Source: Ignavibacterium sp037440165 (lineage in GTDB: Bacteria > Bacteroidota > Ignavibacteria > Ignavibacteriales > Ignavibacteriaceae). From it: a stretch of DNA of 6,109 bases. Below, in pieces: positions 6,001 to 6,109 of this stretch. The translations under genes were made by a program, and so were the position numbers. The notes under the pieces were generated by a model. It saw nothing but the letters and a program-made list of their open reading frames with translations, was not told where the DNA came from and searched no databases. Where the stretch lies: NCBI RefSeq assembly GCF_037440165.1, contig NZ_JBBIUQ010000056.1:1-6109 (forward strand). The letters are read 5' to 3'. Positions within the stretch are counted from its first letter, which is position 1. Every line of letters starts with the position of its first letter.

Positions 6001-6106
6001 CGGATTGATCGCTTCAACTATATTAACGCTGTTTGTAATACCCGCAATTTATAATTTAACTTCACGAGCAAAGTTCATTGATCCGATGAGCAGAGAAAAA
6101 GTTTAA
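3014..6106 (+). CDS. RND efflux transporter, inner-membrane permease, with non-canonical proton-relay residues
   Basis: Inner-membrane subunit of the pump, AcrB/AcrD/AcrF (ACR_tran) family, expected as a trimer. The 1030-aa length is normal and the duplicated layout is complete: TM1 (about 12-29), first periplasmic porter/docking region (about 30-338), TM2-TM6 (about 340-494), TM7 (about 533-550), second periplasmic region (about 551-855), TM8-TM12 (about 858-1014). Family landmarks include PDVEIPFVTIQTIYPGA (38-54), FLHDWRSTLVVAMSMP (356-371), ENIFR (412-416), GFEFIPQTDDG (555-565) and GGLIASTILTLFVIPAIYN (996-1014). The start is supported by AAGGA and the typical NRP N-terminus. The energy-coupling site is odd: TM4 reads LVANSIVVLEN where AcrB has LVDDAIVVVEN, TM10 reads VVNNAIL where AcrB has SAKNAIL, and TM11 reads KLKPQIMAS where AcrB has RLRPILMTS. 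Glu412 (TM4) and Asp933 (TM10) remain as acidic residues. The frame is unbroken, so this is not a visible pseudogene. The substrate is unknown: drug/lipid-type export is more likely than metal, since I do not recognise the CusA-type signatures. In-frame TAA and TGA stops end the gene. Confidence 0.95.
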   Translation: MFLAKVSINRPVLTTVGILIFLIFGLIAYNRLNLNLQPDVEIPFVTIQTIYPGAGPKEIETLITKRIEDAVSTISQIERIESYSLDGASIIIIEFQLGKDVNVANQETKDKVDEIINNLPADAKKPIVQKVDLRLFPVVDVVLSGNLDSRQLYEIADKTLKDRFSQIDGVAKVQITGGQEREIRVQLDNKVVFENNISLPQLTQILQMHNMDIPGGYFQIGNQEFTVRLDGQFHNPESIRELEIPTTFGPKKIRQIADVLDAGKDIRQRATFFNVKKNFRNESVVRLGIIKASEGNVVKVADAVRTSLPEIQAALPEGCKLEIVNDASEFVKASVDDTMSNIYLGVIFTALVLFLFLHDWRSTLVVAMSMPTSIISTFLLLQVFGLSLNMMTLMGLSVSVGVLVANSIVVLENIFRYKKMGETIKQASFKGTSEVKVAVLASTLTNIVVFLPIANMSSMVGLWLRELALAAVFATIFSLLMSFTLTPLLSSLILSKEHKTGKLANWFSNFEAKQTEIYKKLLGYILQSKLRSFITFIVSIIIFILVVMIFGPKLGFEFIPQTDDGRVRVTVELPAGYNLDETASTVRLIEERIKKHDEVIHILTNLGKLSDLDVGTNMASIDVKLVDVKERDTKLLDMISIFTKELADVPNAKIKVDVGEDMGGGEAPIQFFLLGQDLDELERLKDETVEKLRDVPGLINFDNSSRAGKPEITIYPKREKLTEVGMTITDLAFTVRSAIEGIQSAKYREAGDEYDITVTLDDESVNSPEKIGNITIATHFGAFRLAQLADVKFTTGFTKILHRDKFTSIMFTGSAAPGYPLGDVTSEIEKRFNEINLPAGYSFRWGGNVKMMNDMIQDMMFAFFLAVLLTYMLLAAILESFWQPVIIMFTVLLGLLGVVLALFITNTSFSITSLMAIIMLIGIVVNNAILILDYTNQLRREQGYLPKDALMEACPTKLKPQIMASIAIILGMLPLALGIGDAGKEIRMPLGIVAIGGLIASTILTLFVIPAIYNLTSRAKFIDPMSREKV

Positions 6107-6109
6107 TGA

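Noticed and set aside
3014..6106. RND gene as a pseudogene because its relay residues are missing
   Set aside because: The frame is full length with all domains, an RBS and intact partner genes; the changes are coordinated substitutions, not decay.

Overview
The window holds one complete three-gene operon for a tripartite RND-type efflux pump, all on the + strand, behind about 510 bases of repeat-rich non-coding DNA. The order is outer-membrane channel (TolC-like, 513-1928), periplasmic adaptor lipoprotein (1965-2999), then inner-membrane RND transporter (3014-6106). The gaps are only 36 and 14 bases, so a single transcript is likely. The window stops three bases after the transporter's stop codon, so anything downstream is unseen.

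Organism (inference): an AT-rich Gram-negative bacterium of the Bacteroidota/Chlorobiota/Ignavibacteria group. The reasons are the OMF-MFP-RND gene order, which differs from the proteobacterial MFP-RND-OMF order; the adaptor lipoprotein with Ser-Asp-Asp after the lipid-bearing cysteine; and the leader repeats (GAA-capped mini-hairpins followed by TGAAAT, and a CCCCTCTCC/GGAGAGGGG hairpin), which resemble dispersed intergenic repeats I associate with Ignavibacteria and Bacteroidota. Shine-Dalgarno-like sites before genes 2 and 3 lean towards Ignavibacteria/Chlorobi rather than Bacteroidia. No taxonomic marker gene is present.

Layout: 1-72 holds a possible tail of an upstream transcript and a strong 9-bp hairpin with a short T-run (terminator-like). 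Positions 184-350 hold four small hairpin repeats in a nested B-A-A'-B' order, each trailed by TGAAAT. Positions 351-512 hold an 8-bp direct repeat, a palindrome TGTAAATTTTTTACA (candidate operator) and a perfect extended -10 (TGATATAAT) about 34 bases before the first gene.

How it works: the RND trimer would pick substrates from the inner membrane or periplasm, the lipid-anchored adaptor would bridge it to the channel by its alpha-hairpin, and the channel would open to the outside. The adaptor has an exactly spaced RLS docking motif and the channel has both Gly-containing tip loops, so the docking interface looks intact. The main surprise is in the engine. At the positions of AcrB Asp407, Asp408, Lys940, Arg971 and Thr978, the transporter has Ala405, Asn406, Asn926, Lys957 and Ala964. 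The classical proton relay is therefore missing from a full-length protein with no other sign of decay, which suggests different energy coupling.
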